A stretch of DNA of 5,904 nucleotides from Clostridiaceae bacterium (GTDB lineage Bacteria > Bacillota > Clostridia > DSM-8532): positions 1 to 5,904 of the forward strand of contig JANYKF010000139.1 of assembly GCA_025361665.1 (NCBI GenBank), written 5' to 3'. Each line of letters opens with the position of its first letter. The stretch's first letter is position 1. The translations under genes were made by a program, and so were the position numbers. Shown in pieces: positions 1-5,904 of this stretch. The notes under the pieces were generated by a model. The model was not told the origin of the DNA. It did not search any database and saw only the letters and a program-made list of their open reading frames with translations.

Positions 1-1140
1 TACTGCGGCATGCTCAACGCTTCCTACAACCTGGGTCTGCGGAATCTGAACCCGTACATTCCGGAATACCCGGTCGGCACGCCGGATGAAGTGGCCGGCA
101 TGATGGCCGATTTCGAAACGATCGCCCGTATCGCCCTTGGCGTGCGGAACCTGAAGATTTTCGGATTCGGACCCCGCCCCTATGATTTCCTGGCCTGCAA
201 CGCGCCAATCAAGCCACTTTACGATCTCGGCATTGAAATCATGGAGAACTCTGAACTCGATCTGTACGAATCCTTCCAAAAACACGCCAAGGATTCCCGC
301 ATTCCCGGCGTGGTGGCCGACATGGCCGCTGAACTCGGCGCGGGAAACCTCTATCCGGCCATCCTTGAAAAACTTGCCCAATATGAGGTCACCCTCCTCG
401 ACTGGTATGAATCGAACCGCGGCGCATCGGAATATGCCGTGTTTGCAAACAAGTGCTGGCCCGCTTTCCAGACCATGTTCGGGTTCGTGCCCTGCTACGT
501 GAATTCCCGCATGGCGGCGCGCGGCATCCCCGTCGCCTGCGAAACGGACATATACGGAGCGCTTTCCGAATACATCCTCGCCTGCGCCACTCGGGAATCC
601 GTCACCATCCTCGACATCAACAACACCGTTCCTTCGGACATGGTGGCGGAGAACCGGTCCGCCATCGGCTCCTATAAGCCGACAGACCTGTTCATGGGCT
701 TCCATTGCGGTAATACGCCGATGGGATGCCTCAAGAACGGCGCCATGAAATACCAGCTGATCATGAAGCGCCTGCTTGAACCGGACAGCGAGCCGAATGT
801 TTCCCGCGGCACCCTGGAAGGCACGCTGAAAGCCGGAGCCGCAACCCTCTTCCGCCTGCAGGGGACTGCAGAGGGACAGCTGTCCTCCTACATCGCACAG
901 GGGGAAGTGCTGGATGTCGACCCGAAATCCTTTGGCGGCATCGGGGTCATCGCCATTCCGGAGATGGGCCGTTTCTACCGTCATGTCCTCATCGCCAAAC
1001 GGTATCCGCACCATGCGGGCCTGGCGTTCTCGCACGTCGGCAAGGTCGTATTCGCCGCACTCGGCCTGCTGGGCGTGAGACAGATACAGTACAACCGTCC
1101 TGCGTCCATGCCGTATGAAGGAGAAAACATATTCCCGTAA
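1..1140 (+). CDS. L-fucose/L-arabinose isomerase family protein, 5'-truncated
   Basis: This is the C-terminal part of a cytoplasmic ketol isomerase of the L-fucose/L-arabinose isomerase family. The frame is open from base 1 (reading YCGM...) and ends at TAA 1138-1140, giving 379 visible residues. Relatives are nearer 480-500 residues, so roughly 100 N-terminal residues lie outside the window. Numbering from the Met at base 10, the segment CETDIYGALSE holds Glu178 and ILDINNT holds Asp202. Their 24-residue spacing matches the metal-binding Glu/Asp pair known in E. coli FucI. A His-rich segment, YPHHAGLAFSHVGK (332-345), probably supplies the third metal ligand. Expected role: aldose-ketose isomerisation with a divalent metal. 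Because araD and araB follow directly, I infer that it converts L-arabinose to L-ribulose in place of a canonical AraA. Fucose or another sugar cannot be excluded from sequence alone. The family call is firm and the substrate is inferred. Confidence 0.88.
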   Translation, partial: YCGMLNASYNLGLRNLNPYIPEYPVGTPDEVAGMMADFETIARIALGVRNLKIFGFGPRPYDFLACNAPIKPLYDLGIEIMENSELDLYESFQKHAKDSRIPGVVADMAAELGAGNLYPAILEKLAQYEVTLLDWYESNRGASEYAVFANKCWPAFQTMFGFVPCYVNSRMAARGIPVACETDIYGALSEYILACATRESVTILDINNTVPSDMVAENRSAIGSYKPTDLFMGFHCGNTPMGCLKNGAMKYQLIMKRLLEPDSEPNVSRGTLEGTLKAGAATLFRLQGTAEGQLSSYIAQGEVLDVDPKSFGGIGVIAIPEMGRFYRHVLIAKRYPHHAGLAFSHVGKVVFAALGLLGVRQIQYNRPASMPYEGENIFP

Positions 1141-1151
1141 CCTTTTTGAAT

Positions 1152-1158
1152 AGGGGGG
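1152..1158 (+). promoter_or_regulatory. Ribosome binding site of araD
   Basis: AGGGGGG lies 8 bases before the ATG at 1167. It favours that start over the in-frame TTG at 1146, which sits upstream of this site, only 5 bases after the preceding stop codon, with no Shine-Dalgarno sequence of its own. Confidence 0.7.
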
Positions 1159-1166
1159 ACGCACCC

Positions 1167-1904
1167 ATGCTCGAATCGATGAAAGAAACTGTTTGCCTTG
1201 CCAATCTTGCGCTACGGGACCACGGGCTGGTCCTTTTCACGTGGGGAAATGTCAGCGCGTTTGACCGTGAAACCGGGCTGATTGTCATCAAGCCATCCGG
1301 CGTGGAGTACGGATGCATGAAGCCCGAAGACATGGTGGTCGTGGATTTGCAGGGGAATCAGGTGGAAGGTGTGCTGCGTCCTTCCTCGGACACGCCCACA
1401 CACCTTGTACTGTACAGGGAATTCCCCGGCATCGGCGGCATCGTTCATACCCATTCGACCTGGGCGACCCTCCGGGCGCAGGCCCGCATGGGCATCCCTG
1501 CCTACGGGACAACGCACGCCGACTACTTCTACGGCGAGATCCCCTGCACCCGCGAAATGAATCCGCTGGAAATCGCGGGTGCCTATGAAGAGAACACCGG
1601 CATGGTGATCACGGAGGTTTTCAGGGAACGAAACCTCTCCCCCATGCAGGTTCCCGCCGTCCTGGTCTGTTCCCACGGCCCCTTCGCGTGGGGACACGAT
1701 CCTTCTGAAGCCGTGCACAACGCGGTGGTGCTCGAACAAGTCGCCCGCATGGCGCACGAGACCGAGTTGGCCCATACTGCGAGACATCCCGGTGAAATCC
1801 CCAGGCCCATGCCCCAGGAGCTACTTGACAGGCACTTTCTAAGAAAACACGGGGCCGGCGCTTATTACGGACAAGACGCCGGAAGGAAAGGAAACAACCC
1901 ATGA
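1167..1904 (+). CDS. araD: L-ribulose-5-phosphate 4-epimerase
   Basis: Cytoplasmic class II aldolase/epimerase-fold enzyme that converts L-ribulose 5-phosphate to D-xylulose 5-phosphate, the exit of the arabinose pathway into the pentose phosphate pathway. The 245-residue product follows E. coli AraD (231 residues, from memory) nearly end to end. Matching blocks are FTWGNVSA (24-31), IKPSGV (41-46), RPSSDTPTH (71-79), GGIVHTHS (90-97), [10 protein letters not shown] (114-123), SHGPFAWG (169-176) and [12 protein letters not shown] (225-236). His94, His96 and His170 correspond to the zinc ligands, Asp119 to the catalytic acid/base and Tyr234 to the C-terminal active-site Tyr. The start is set by AGGGGGG at 1152-1158 and by alignment of MLESMKETV with the E. 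coli N-terminus. The extra length is a short acidic/His-rich insertion near 200-215 and a nine-residue tail after YYGQ. It lies 26 bases after the isomerase and overlaps araB by ATGA, so it is co-transcribed and probably translationally coupled. Confidence 0.97.
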   Translation: MLESMKETVCLANLALRDHGLVLFTWGNVSAFDRETGLIVIKPSGVEYGCMKPEDMVVVDLQGNQVEGVLRPSSDTPTHLVLYREFPGIGGIVHTHSTWATLRAQARMGIPAYGTTHADYFYGEIPCTREMNPLEIAGAYEENTGMVITEVFRERNLSPMQVPAVLVCSHGPFAWGHDPSEAVHNAVVLEQVARMAHETELAHTARHPGEIPRPMPQELLDRHFLRKHGAGAYYGQDAGRKGNNP

Positions 1905-3580
1905 GTAAAAAATACGTCATCGGCGTGGACTTTGGATCCCTTTCCGGACGCGCAGTACTGATCGAGGCAGCCACAGGCCGCGAGGTTGCCACGGCGGTGA
2001 AGGATTATACGCACGCCGTCATCGAAACCGTCCTCCCGGATGGGTTCACCAGGCTTGGACCCGACTGGGCCCTGCAGCACCCGTCGGACTGGATGGATGT
2101 TTTCGCGGAGACCATCCCTGCCGTCCTGCGTGAATCCGGCGTCCCCGCGGCAGATGTCATCGGTGTCGGCGTGGATTTCACCGCCTGTACCGTCCTGCCG
2201 ACCGACAAGGAAGGCACCCCGCTCTGCCTGATACCGGAATACGCCTCCCGCCCCCATGCGTGGCCGAAGCTCTGGAAACACCATGCCGCGCAGGATGAGG
2301 CGAACTTCATCAACGAGACAGCGACCACACGGGGGGAAAAATTCGTCAATCGATACGGCGGAAAGCAATCCTCGGAGTGGGCCGTCGCCAAGGTGCTCCA
2401 GATTGTCGATGAGGATGTGGAAATCTATGACGTCATGGATCGCTGGATCGAGGGAACCGATTGGGTCACCTGGCAGCTGACCGGCAAAGAGCGCCGCCAG
2501 ATCTGCACGGCCGGCTACAAGGGCATCTGGCACAAGCAGGATGGCTACCCTTCCAGGGATTTCTTCAAAGCGCTGCACCCGAAACTGGAAAACTATGTGG
2601 AAACGAAACTTTCCTCCGAACTGCTGCCCTTGGGCGCCAAGGCGGGAGAAATCACGGAAGCGGCGGCAAAACTCACCGGGCTCGCTCCTGGCACGGCCGT
2701 CTGCGTGGGCAATGTCGACGCCCATGTCTCCCTGCCGGCCGTGGGCATCGTCGAACCCGGCAAGATGCTGATGATCGTGGGCACCTCCACCTGCGACATC
2801 CTCCTCGGCAGCGAGGAGAGAATTGTCCCGGGCATGTGCGGGGTGGTCGAAGACGGCGCCATGCCAGGCCATTTTTGCTATGAAGCAGGGCAGTCCTGTG
2901 TAGGAGACCACTTTGACTGGTTCGTGAAAACCTGTGTGCCTGCCGCCTACACCGAAGAAGCCAAGGGAACCGGCGTCGGCATCCACAAGCTGCTCCGTGA
3001 AAAGGCCCGTGCCCTGAAGGACGGGGAAAGCGGACTGATTGCGCTGGACTGGTGGAACGGAAACCGTTCCGTCCTGGTGGACGTGAACCTGGCCGGACTG
3101 ATGATCGGCATGACGCTTTCAACGAAACCGGAGGAAATATACCGCGCCCTGATCGAAGCCACCGCTTACGGCAACCGCATCATCATCGAAACGTTCCGGG
3201 AAAGCGGCGTGCCCGTCAACGAGCTTTATGCGTGCGGCGGCATCGCCTCGAAGGACGACTTCATGATGCAGATCTACGCCGACGTCACCAACATGGACCT
3301 TCGCATCAGCGCATCCGACCAGGCTCCGGCCCTCGGCGCGGCCATGTTCGCCGCCGTGGCGGCCGGACCGGAACGCGGAGGCTACGCCTCCATCGTGGAT
3401 GCGGCTGCCGTCATGGGCAAGGTGCGTGACAAGGTGTACCGTCCCATCCCGGAAAACGTGGCCGCCTACGACAAGCTGTACGCCGAATACAAACTGCTGC
3501 ATGATTTCTTCGGCCGCGGCGGCAACGATGTGATGAAGCGCCTCAGGCAGATCCGGGCCGAAACAAAAGGGTACAAATAA
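1901..3580 (+). CDS. araB: L-ribulokinase
   Basis: FGGY-family carbohydrate kinase that phosphorylates L-ribulose to L-ribulose 5-phosphate with ATP in the cytoplasm. The protein has 559 residues, close to the roughly 560-566 usual for AraB, so it is complete. The N-terminal phosphate-binding signature [10 protein letters not shown] is at 9-18, followed by [13 protein letters not shown] (88-100) and YGGKQSSEW (152-160). The [10 protein letters not shown] segment (270-279) contains Asp273, the likely catalytic base. MIVGTSTC (291-298) and [15 protein letters not shown] (327-341) are ribulokinase-like, and the C-terminal lobe carries an [14 protein letters not shown] nucleotide-binding motif. 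AAAGGA at 1887-1892, 8 bases upstream of ATG 1901, supports the start. The ATG overlaps the araD stop (ATGA). The last 15 codons ([15 protein letters not shown]) and the stop form the first unit of a 49-bp tandem repeat that continues past the gene. This is the last gene of the operon before the terminator at 3700-3741. Confidence 0.97.
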   Translation: MSKKYVIGVDFGSLSGRAVLIEAATGREVATAVKDYTHAVIETVLPDGFTRLGPDWALQHPSDWMDVFAETIPAVLRESGVPAADVIGVGVDFTACTVLPTDKEGTPLCLIPEYASRPHAWPKLWKHHAAQDEANFINETATTRGEKFVNRYGGKQSSEWAVAKVLQIVDEDVEIYDVMDRWIEGTDWVTWQLTGKERRQICTAGYKGIWHKQDGYPSRDFFKALHPKLENYVETKLSSELLPLGAKAGEITEAAAKLTGLAPGTAVCVGNVDAHVSLPAVGIVEPGKMLMIVGTSTCDILLGSEERIVPGMCGVVEDGAMPGHFCYEAGQSCVGDHFDWFVKTCVPAAYTEEAKGTGVGIHKLLREKARALKDGESGLIALDWWNGNRSVLVDVNLAGLMIGMTLSTKPEEIYRALIEATAYGNRIIIETFRESGVPVNELYACGGIASKDDFMMQIYADVTNMDLRISASDQAPALGAAMFAAVAAGPERGGYASIVDAAAVMGKVRDKVYRPIPENVAAYDKLYAEYKLLHDFFGRGGNDVMKRLRQIRAETKGYK

Positions 3581-3678
3581 GCTGAAGCGCCTCAGGCAGA
3601 TCCGGGCCGAAACAAAAGGGTACAAGTAAGCTGAAGCGCCTCAGGCAGATTCGAACCGAAACATGAGGATGCAAGTAA
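3532..3678 (+). repeat. Three 49-bp tandem copies of the araB 3' end
   Basis: The units are 3532-3580, 3581-3629 and 3630-3678, directly abutting. Each starts near TGAAGCGCCTCAGGCAGAT and ends in TAA. Units 1 and 2 differ at two positions (A/C at position 2, A/G at position 46). Unit 3 differs from unit 2 at seven positions, all in its second half. Unit 1 is the real end of araB. Units 2 and 3 lie after the stop and are probably untranslated, because 49 is not a multiple of three and neither unit has an ATG in the araB-tail frame. I read this as a local tandem duplication that left araB intact, with unit 3 the most drifted copy. Confidence 0.92.
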
Positions 3679-3699
3679 CGGTTGTGAGACTGGCGAACC

Positions 3700-3741
3700 G
3701 CAAAAACCCGAGATGCAGACACACGGCATCCGGGTTTTTGC
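3700..3741. terminator. Bidirectional intrinsic terminator between araB and scpB
   Basis: GCAAAAACCCG (3700-3710) pairs perfectly over 11 bp with CGGGTTTTTGC (3731-3741). Inside it GATGC (3712-3716) pairs with GCATC (3726-3730), with a bulged A at 3711 and a 9-base loop. The A-run of the left arm and T-run of the right arm give a U-tract on either strand. The element can therefore end the arabinose operon reading rightward and scpAB reading leftward. The scpB stop is 59 bases to the right and the araB stop is 119 bases to the left. Confidence 0.88.
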
Positions 3742-3800
3742 TTACCCTCTTTCGTTTATGGCGCGAGAGTACAAGGAAGGTTTGTCCGCATTTCAGTCGA

Positions 3801-4385
3801 TCAGTCGACCGGCAGGTTTTCCATTGGAAACTCCGTTTCATGGAGCTCGTCCATTTCGATCTTCGGCAAATCCCGGATGGAATTGAAACCGAATGCCCGA
3901 AGAAATTCCGTGGTTGTCACAAAGAGGAATGGCTTGCCCGGGGTATCGTCCCGTCCAGCTTCGCGGATCAGGTTCTTCTCCTGGAGCTTCAACAGCACAC
4001 TGTCCGAACTGACCCCGCGTATCTGCTCGATGACCGCCCTCGTGGCAGGCTGACGGTATGCGATGATCGAAAGCGTTTCATAGGCGGCCTGCGTCAATCC
4101 GGGCGTTTTCCGCACGGTCCCGAGCTGGATGATGTAGTCCGCGTAAGCAGGCTTGGTACACAACTGCCAGGTGCCTTCCATTTCCCGGAGCATGAGGCCT
4201 CGCGCACTGTTCAGCAGATGACCGGCGTAATTCTCCAGGATGCCCTGCATGGTTTTTTTGTCCTGCGCACAAATATCCGCCAATTTCTCCAGTGGAACCG
4301 GATCTCCCGCCGTAAAGAGGACGGATTCGAGGATACATTCAATTTCCGTTATCGTCAGCATGGCCTGCCAGTTCTCCTTCCCCAT
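3801..4385 (-). CDS. scpB: Segregation and condensation protein B
   Basis: ScpB is the dimeric winged-helix (kite) subunit of the Smc-ScpAB condensin. It binds the kleisin ScpA and works in chromosome compaction and segregation at the nucleoid. From ATG 4385 the product is 194 residues, close to B. subtilis ScpB (about 197). The N-terminal winged helix begins around IECILESVLFTAGDPV (15-30). The family hallmark runs from LTQAAYETLSIIAYRQP (97-113) through TRAVIEQIRGV (115-125), followed by GRDDTPGKPFLFVTT (144-158) and FLRAFGF (161-167). The start is uncertain. ATG 4385 has AAAGGA (4393-4398) 7 bases upstream. ATG 4361 would give 186 residues with AGGAG (4374-4378) 12 bases away. An upstream in-frame ATG at 4475 would add 30 residues unlike the family. 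The gene overlaps the end of scpA by 47 bases (23 with the later start), implying co-transcription and coupled translation. Confidence 0.95.
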   Translation of the reverse strand: MGKENWQAMLTITEIECILESVLFTAGDPVPLEKLADICAQDKKTMQGILENYAGHLLNSARGLMLREMEGTWQLCTKPAYADYIIQLGTVRKTPGLTQAAYETLSIIAYRQPATRAVIEQIRGVSSDSVLLKLQEKNLIREAGRDDTPGKPFLFVTTTEFLRAFGFNSIRDLPKIEMDELHETEFPMENLPVD

Positions 4386-5166
4386 CCGCATGTCCTTTTT
4401 CCTGATTGCCTCCCTGAACCGGAGCGAGATAGATTTCGGAAAACATGGCCGGTTGTTCCACGGTCGCCCGCCCAAGCTTCACGACTTCGAGCATGGCCAG
4501 AAATCCCGTCGCCACCTCCAGCCGGGTCTTCACACGGCCGTCGAACAGTTGGGAAAAACGCAGCCTCACGCCTGCAGCAAGGTGCGAGAGGCCATGAAGG
4601 ATCTCCCGGATTTTTGTTTTCAGCGACACTTTCTCGTTGTCGAGGATCCGGGTCATCCTGCCCCTGGACTGGTTCATCCTGGCGCGCAGCTGCAGCATGA
4701 CGGCTTCATAGCGCTCATGCAGGAGCACCGGCGACACATCGAAAACCATTTCCCTTTTCACTTCCGGCAACGGTTCGGGCAATTTGCAGAAAACCTGGCT
4801 CCATCGCTCGCCGCGCTCCGCCAGGACTGCGGCGAATTCCTTGTGGCGCCTGTAGGCTACCAGTTTCCGGATAAGCAGTTCACGCGGATCTTCCGTCGGC
4901 TCTTCATCCGGCTCGATGTGAACCGGAAGCAGCATGCGGGATTTGATGTGCAGCAGGGTAGCTGCCATGACGAGAAACTCGCTGGCCACGTCCAGATCCA
5001 GTTCCTGCATGCCCTGGAGGTAATCGAGGTATTGATCCGTGACCATGACGATGGGGATGTCGTACAGATCGATTTGGTTCTTCTCGATGAGATGGAACAA
5101 CAGGTCGAACGGACCCTCGAATCTATCCAGCTTCAGCGTGCAGGCTTCTGTCAGGGAACTGTTCAT
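4339..5166 (-). CDS. scpA: Segregation and condensation protein A
   Basis: ScpA is the kleisin subunit that bridges the Smc head domains and binds a ScpB dimer, forming the bacterial condensin ring. The 275-residue product shows the kleisin N-terminal segment LDRFEGPFDLLFHLIEKNQI (13-32), then DLYDIPIVMVTDQYL (34-48) and LDVASEFLVMAATLLHIKSR (58-77). An acidic linker (84-95) precedes DPRELLIRKLVAYRRHKE (93-110). The C-terminal winged helix has FLAMLEVVKLG (222-232) and ends near FSEIYLAP (242-249). About 26 further polar, Gly/Asp/His-rich residues follow; these lie partly over the 5' part of scpB and exceed the roughly 250-residue B. subtilis protein. ATG 5166 is supported by AGAGGA (5177-5182), 10 bases upstream, and by family alignment. 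It is first in the scpA-scpB unit, behind the promoter at 5206-5234. Confidence 0.96.
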   Translation of the reverse strand: MNSSLTEACTLKLDRFEGPFDLLFHLIEKNQIDLYDIPIVMVTDQYLDYLQGMQELDLDVASEFLVMAATLLHIKSRMLLPVHIEPDEEPTEDPRELLIRKLVAYRRHKEFAAVLAERGERWSQVFCKLPEPLPEVKREMVFDVSPVLLHERYEAVMLQLRARMNQSRGRMTRILDNEKVSLKTKIREILHGLSHLAAGVRLRFSQLFDGRVKTRLEVATGFLAMLEVVKLGRATVEQPAMFSEIYLAPVQGGNQEKGHADGEGELAGHADDNGN

Positions 5167-5205
5167 GGGATGCCGATCCTCTCCGGTGGCTTCGTTCTCC
5201 CAACC

Positions 5206-5234
5206 ATGTTATCGGAAAACCACGCGGGTGTCCA
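5206..5234 (-). promoter_or_regulatory. Sigma70-type promoter for scpAB
   Basis: On the minus strand TGGACA (5229-5234) and TAACAT (5206-5211) are separated by exactly 17 bases, matching TTGACA and TATAAT at 5 and 4 of 6 positions. Transcription would start near 5199, leaving a leader of about 33 bases before the scpA ATG at 5166. It is oriented correctly and is the best promoter-like pair I found in the intergenic region. Confidence 0.6.
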
Positions 5235-5270
5235 GTGAAAGCGAGAGGCAAAAACCCATCCTCAAAAGGC

Positions 5271-5319
5271 GGAGCAATATGCAAAAATCAACCCGCAATA
5301 TGAGGATCAATATGCAAAA
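5271..5319. repeat. Direct repeat with core CAATATGCAAAA upstream of kimA
   Basis: GGAGCAATATGCAAAA (5271-5286) and GGATCAATATGCAAAA (5304-5319) match at 15 of 16 bases and are offset by 33 bp, about three helical turns. A third partial copy, CAATATG, lies between them at 5296-5302. The block sits between the divergent scpA and kimA genes, 73 bases before the kimA start chosen here. Its position and spacing suit a regulator-binding site, but this is inference and I recognise no known operator. Confidence 0.5.
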
Positions 5320-5353
5320 TAACAGTAGAATCGGCCTGGAATTGCGTGTATGA
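5279..5353 (+). CDS. Possible 24-residue leader peptide before kimA
   Basis: A short frame starts at ATG 5279, with GGAG (5271-5274) only 4 bases upstream, and encodes 24 mostly polar residues beginning MQKSTRNMRINMQNN. It ends at TGA 5351-5353, overlapping as ATGA an ATG at 5350 that is in frame with kimA. The arrangement could couple translation, or the frame may be chance. Its Met-Gln and Asn-Met repetition simply follows the CAATATG DNA repeats. No homology is recognised, so I consider it more likely non-coding than real. Confidence 0.15.
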   Translation: MQKSTRNMRINMQNNSRIGLELRV

Positions 5354-5382
5354 TTGGTTTGTCATCTGTTTATTGTGCCATC

Positions 5383-5386
5383 AAGG
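5383..5386 (+). promoter_or_regulatory. Likely ribosome binding site of kimA
   Basis: AAGG (followed by CAG) is 5 bases before ATG 5392 and 14 before ATG 5401. It favours the former. The only alternative for ATG 5401 is a weak GGA at 5394-5396, 4 bases away. Confidence 0.4.
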
Positions 5387-5391
5387 CAGAA

Positions 5392-5904
5392 ATGGAAAAC
5401 ATGAAGAATTCGTTTCGCCGGTTCCTGATCGGCTCACCCTTGAAAAGCGATGCCATTCATGGCGAAAAGCTGAACGTGCTGTGGGGGCTGCCGATTCTGT
5501 CGAGTGACGCAATCTCCTCCGTCGCATACGCCGGGCAGGAAATCCTGCTGGTCCTCCTGCCCGTCGTGGGCGTCATCGCCTACCGCCAGGTGACGATCCT
5601 CTCGGGCGCCATCATCGCCCTCCTGATCCTTTTGACGCTTTCCTACCGCCAGACCATAGAGAATTACCCGAATGGCGGCGGTGCCTACATCGTTGCGAAG
5701 GAAAACCTCGGCATACCCTTCGGCATCACGGCCGGTGCGGCTTTGGCGGTCGACTACGTGCTGACGGTGGCTGTCAGCATCTCCTCCGGCATAGAGCAGC
5801 TGACCTCAGCCTTTGTCGTTCTGAAACCGTATTCTGTCTTGGTCGCGGTTGGCCTCATCCTTCTGCTGACGATTGGAAACCTGCGCGGCATCCGGGAATC
5901 CGCC
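5392..5904 (+). CDS. kimA: KimA-family potassium/proton symporter, 3'-truncated
   Basis: This is the N-terminal 171 residues of an APC-superfamily inner-membrane permease resembling B. subtilis KimA (YdaO), a high-affinity K+/H+ symporter of about 600 residues. Matches include FRRFLIGSPLKS (8-19), LSSDAISSVAYAGQE (36-50), LSYRQTIENYPNGGGAYIVAKENLG (83-107), VDYVLTVAVSISSG (120-133) and GNLRGIRES (162-170). Asp39, Tyr46, Asp121 and Tyr122 correspond to residues I recall as lining the K+ site of KimA (Asp36, Tyr43, Asp117, Tyr118). Hydrophobic stretches near 50-63, 68-84, 110-130 and 147-162 fit the first transmembrane helices. ATG 5392 has the better ribosome binding site. ATG 5401 matches the Bacillus N-terminal length exactly, and a farther in-frame ATG at 5350 would add 14 residues. 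The C-terminal cytoplasmic domain is outside the window. In Bacillus the gene is controlled by c-di-AMP; no such riboswitch was recognised here. Confidence 0.88.
   Translation, partial: MENMKNSFRRFLIGSPLKSDAIHGEKLNVLWGLPILSSDAISSVAYAGQEILLVLLPVVGVIAYRQVTILSGAIIALLILLTLSYRQTIENYPNGGGAYIVAKENLGIPFGITAGAALAVDYVLTVAVSISSGIEQLTSAFVVLKPYSVLVAVGLILLLTIGNLRGIRESA

Noticed and set aside
1865..2986. A 373-codon minus-strand open frame across araB
   Set aside because: It is antisense to araB, resembles no known family, and reflects codon bias on the real strand.
3581..3678. Repeat units 2 and 3 as small genes or as a CRISPR-like array
   Set aside because: The units abut with no spacers, lack ATG starts in the araB-tail frame and simply copy the araB end, so neither reading fits.
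3679..3700. A second small hairpin (CGGTT at 3679-3683 with AACCG at 3696-3700) just before the terminator
   Set aside because: It has only five base pairs with a 12-base loop and overlaps the terminator by one base. There is no sign of an attenuator, and it sits after the last gene where such control makes little sense.
3663..5238. Long plus-strand open frames (3663-4700, 345 codons, and 4240-5238, 332 codons) opposite scpA and scpB
   Set aside because: They are antisense to two confidently recognised genes. Their translations are rich in Arg, Pro, His and Ser with no recognisable domain, and the first begins inside the 3' repeat region with no ribosome binding site. They are by-products of GC-rich coding sequence.
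5326..5331. TAGAAT as a -10 element for kimA, and TATGAT at 5349-5354 as an alternative
   Set aside because: Neither has a recognisable -35 hexamer 16-18 bases upstream nor a proper extended -10, so no kimA promoter is called.
5167..5391. A c-di-AMP (ydaO/kimA) riboswitch before kimA
   Set aside because: The Bacillus gene has one, so I looked for it. I did not find its conserved core or a terminator-like stem before the start. A covariance-model scan for the ydaO-yuaA family over this region would settle it.

Overview
The window looks like an ordinary chromosomal segment of a fairly GC-rich bacterium, most likely a member of the Bacillota (Firmicutes). The support is a KimA-type potassium permease, a Gram-positive-style scpA-scpB pair, strong purine-rich ribosome binding sites and a classic intrinsic terminator. 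Class and genus cannot be fixed from the sequence. No tRNA, rRNA, CRISPR array, insertion sequence or phage gene was seen, and nothing looks like an undescribed defence or mobile system.

Bases 1-3580 (+ strand) hold the end of a pentose catabolic operon. It comprises a 5'-truncated L-fucose/L-arabinose isomerase-family gene, then araD (L-ribulose-5-phosphate 4-epimerase), then araB (L-ribulokinase). Gaps are 26 bp and a 4-base ATGA overlap, so the genes are surely co-transcribed. Together they would give L-arabinose -> L-ribulose -> L-ribulose 5-phosphate -> D-xylulose 5-phosphate. The isomerase is of the fucose-isomerase type rather than canonical AraA; its arabinose role is inferred from its neighbours.

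Bases 3532-3678 carry three head-to-tail 49-bp copies of the 3' end of araB. The first copy is the coding end of araB, and the other two follow its stop codon. A strong stem-loop at 3700-3741, with an A-tract on one arm and a T-tract on the other, then separates two convergent transcription units and can serve both.

Bases 3801-5166 (- strand) encode scpA followed by scpB, the kleisin and winged-helix subunits of the SMC condensin that organises and segregates the chromosome. The genes overlap by tens of bases. A good sigma70-type promoter for the pair lies at 5206-5234.

Bases 5167-5391 form a divergent intergenic region with a direct repeat containing CAATATGCAAAA and a marginal 24-codon ORF. 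From about 5392 (+ strand) the N-terminal 171 residues of a KimA-family potassium/proton symporter run off the window edge.
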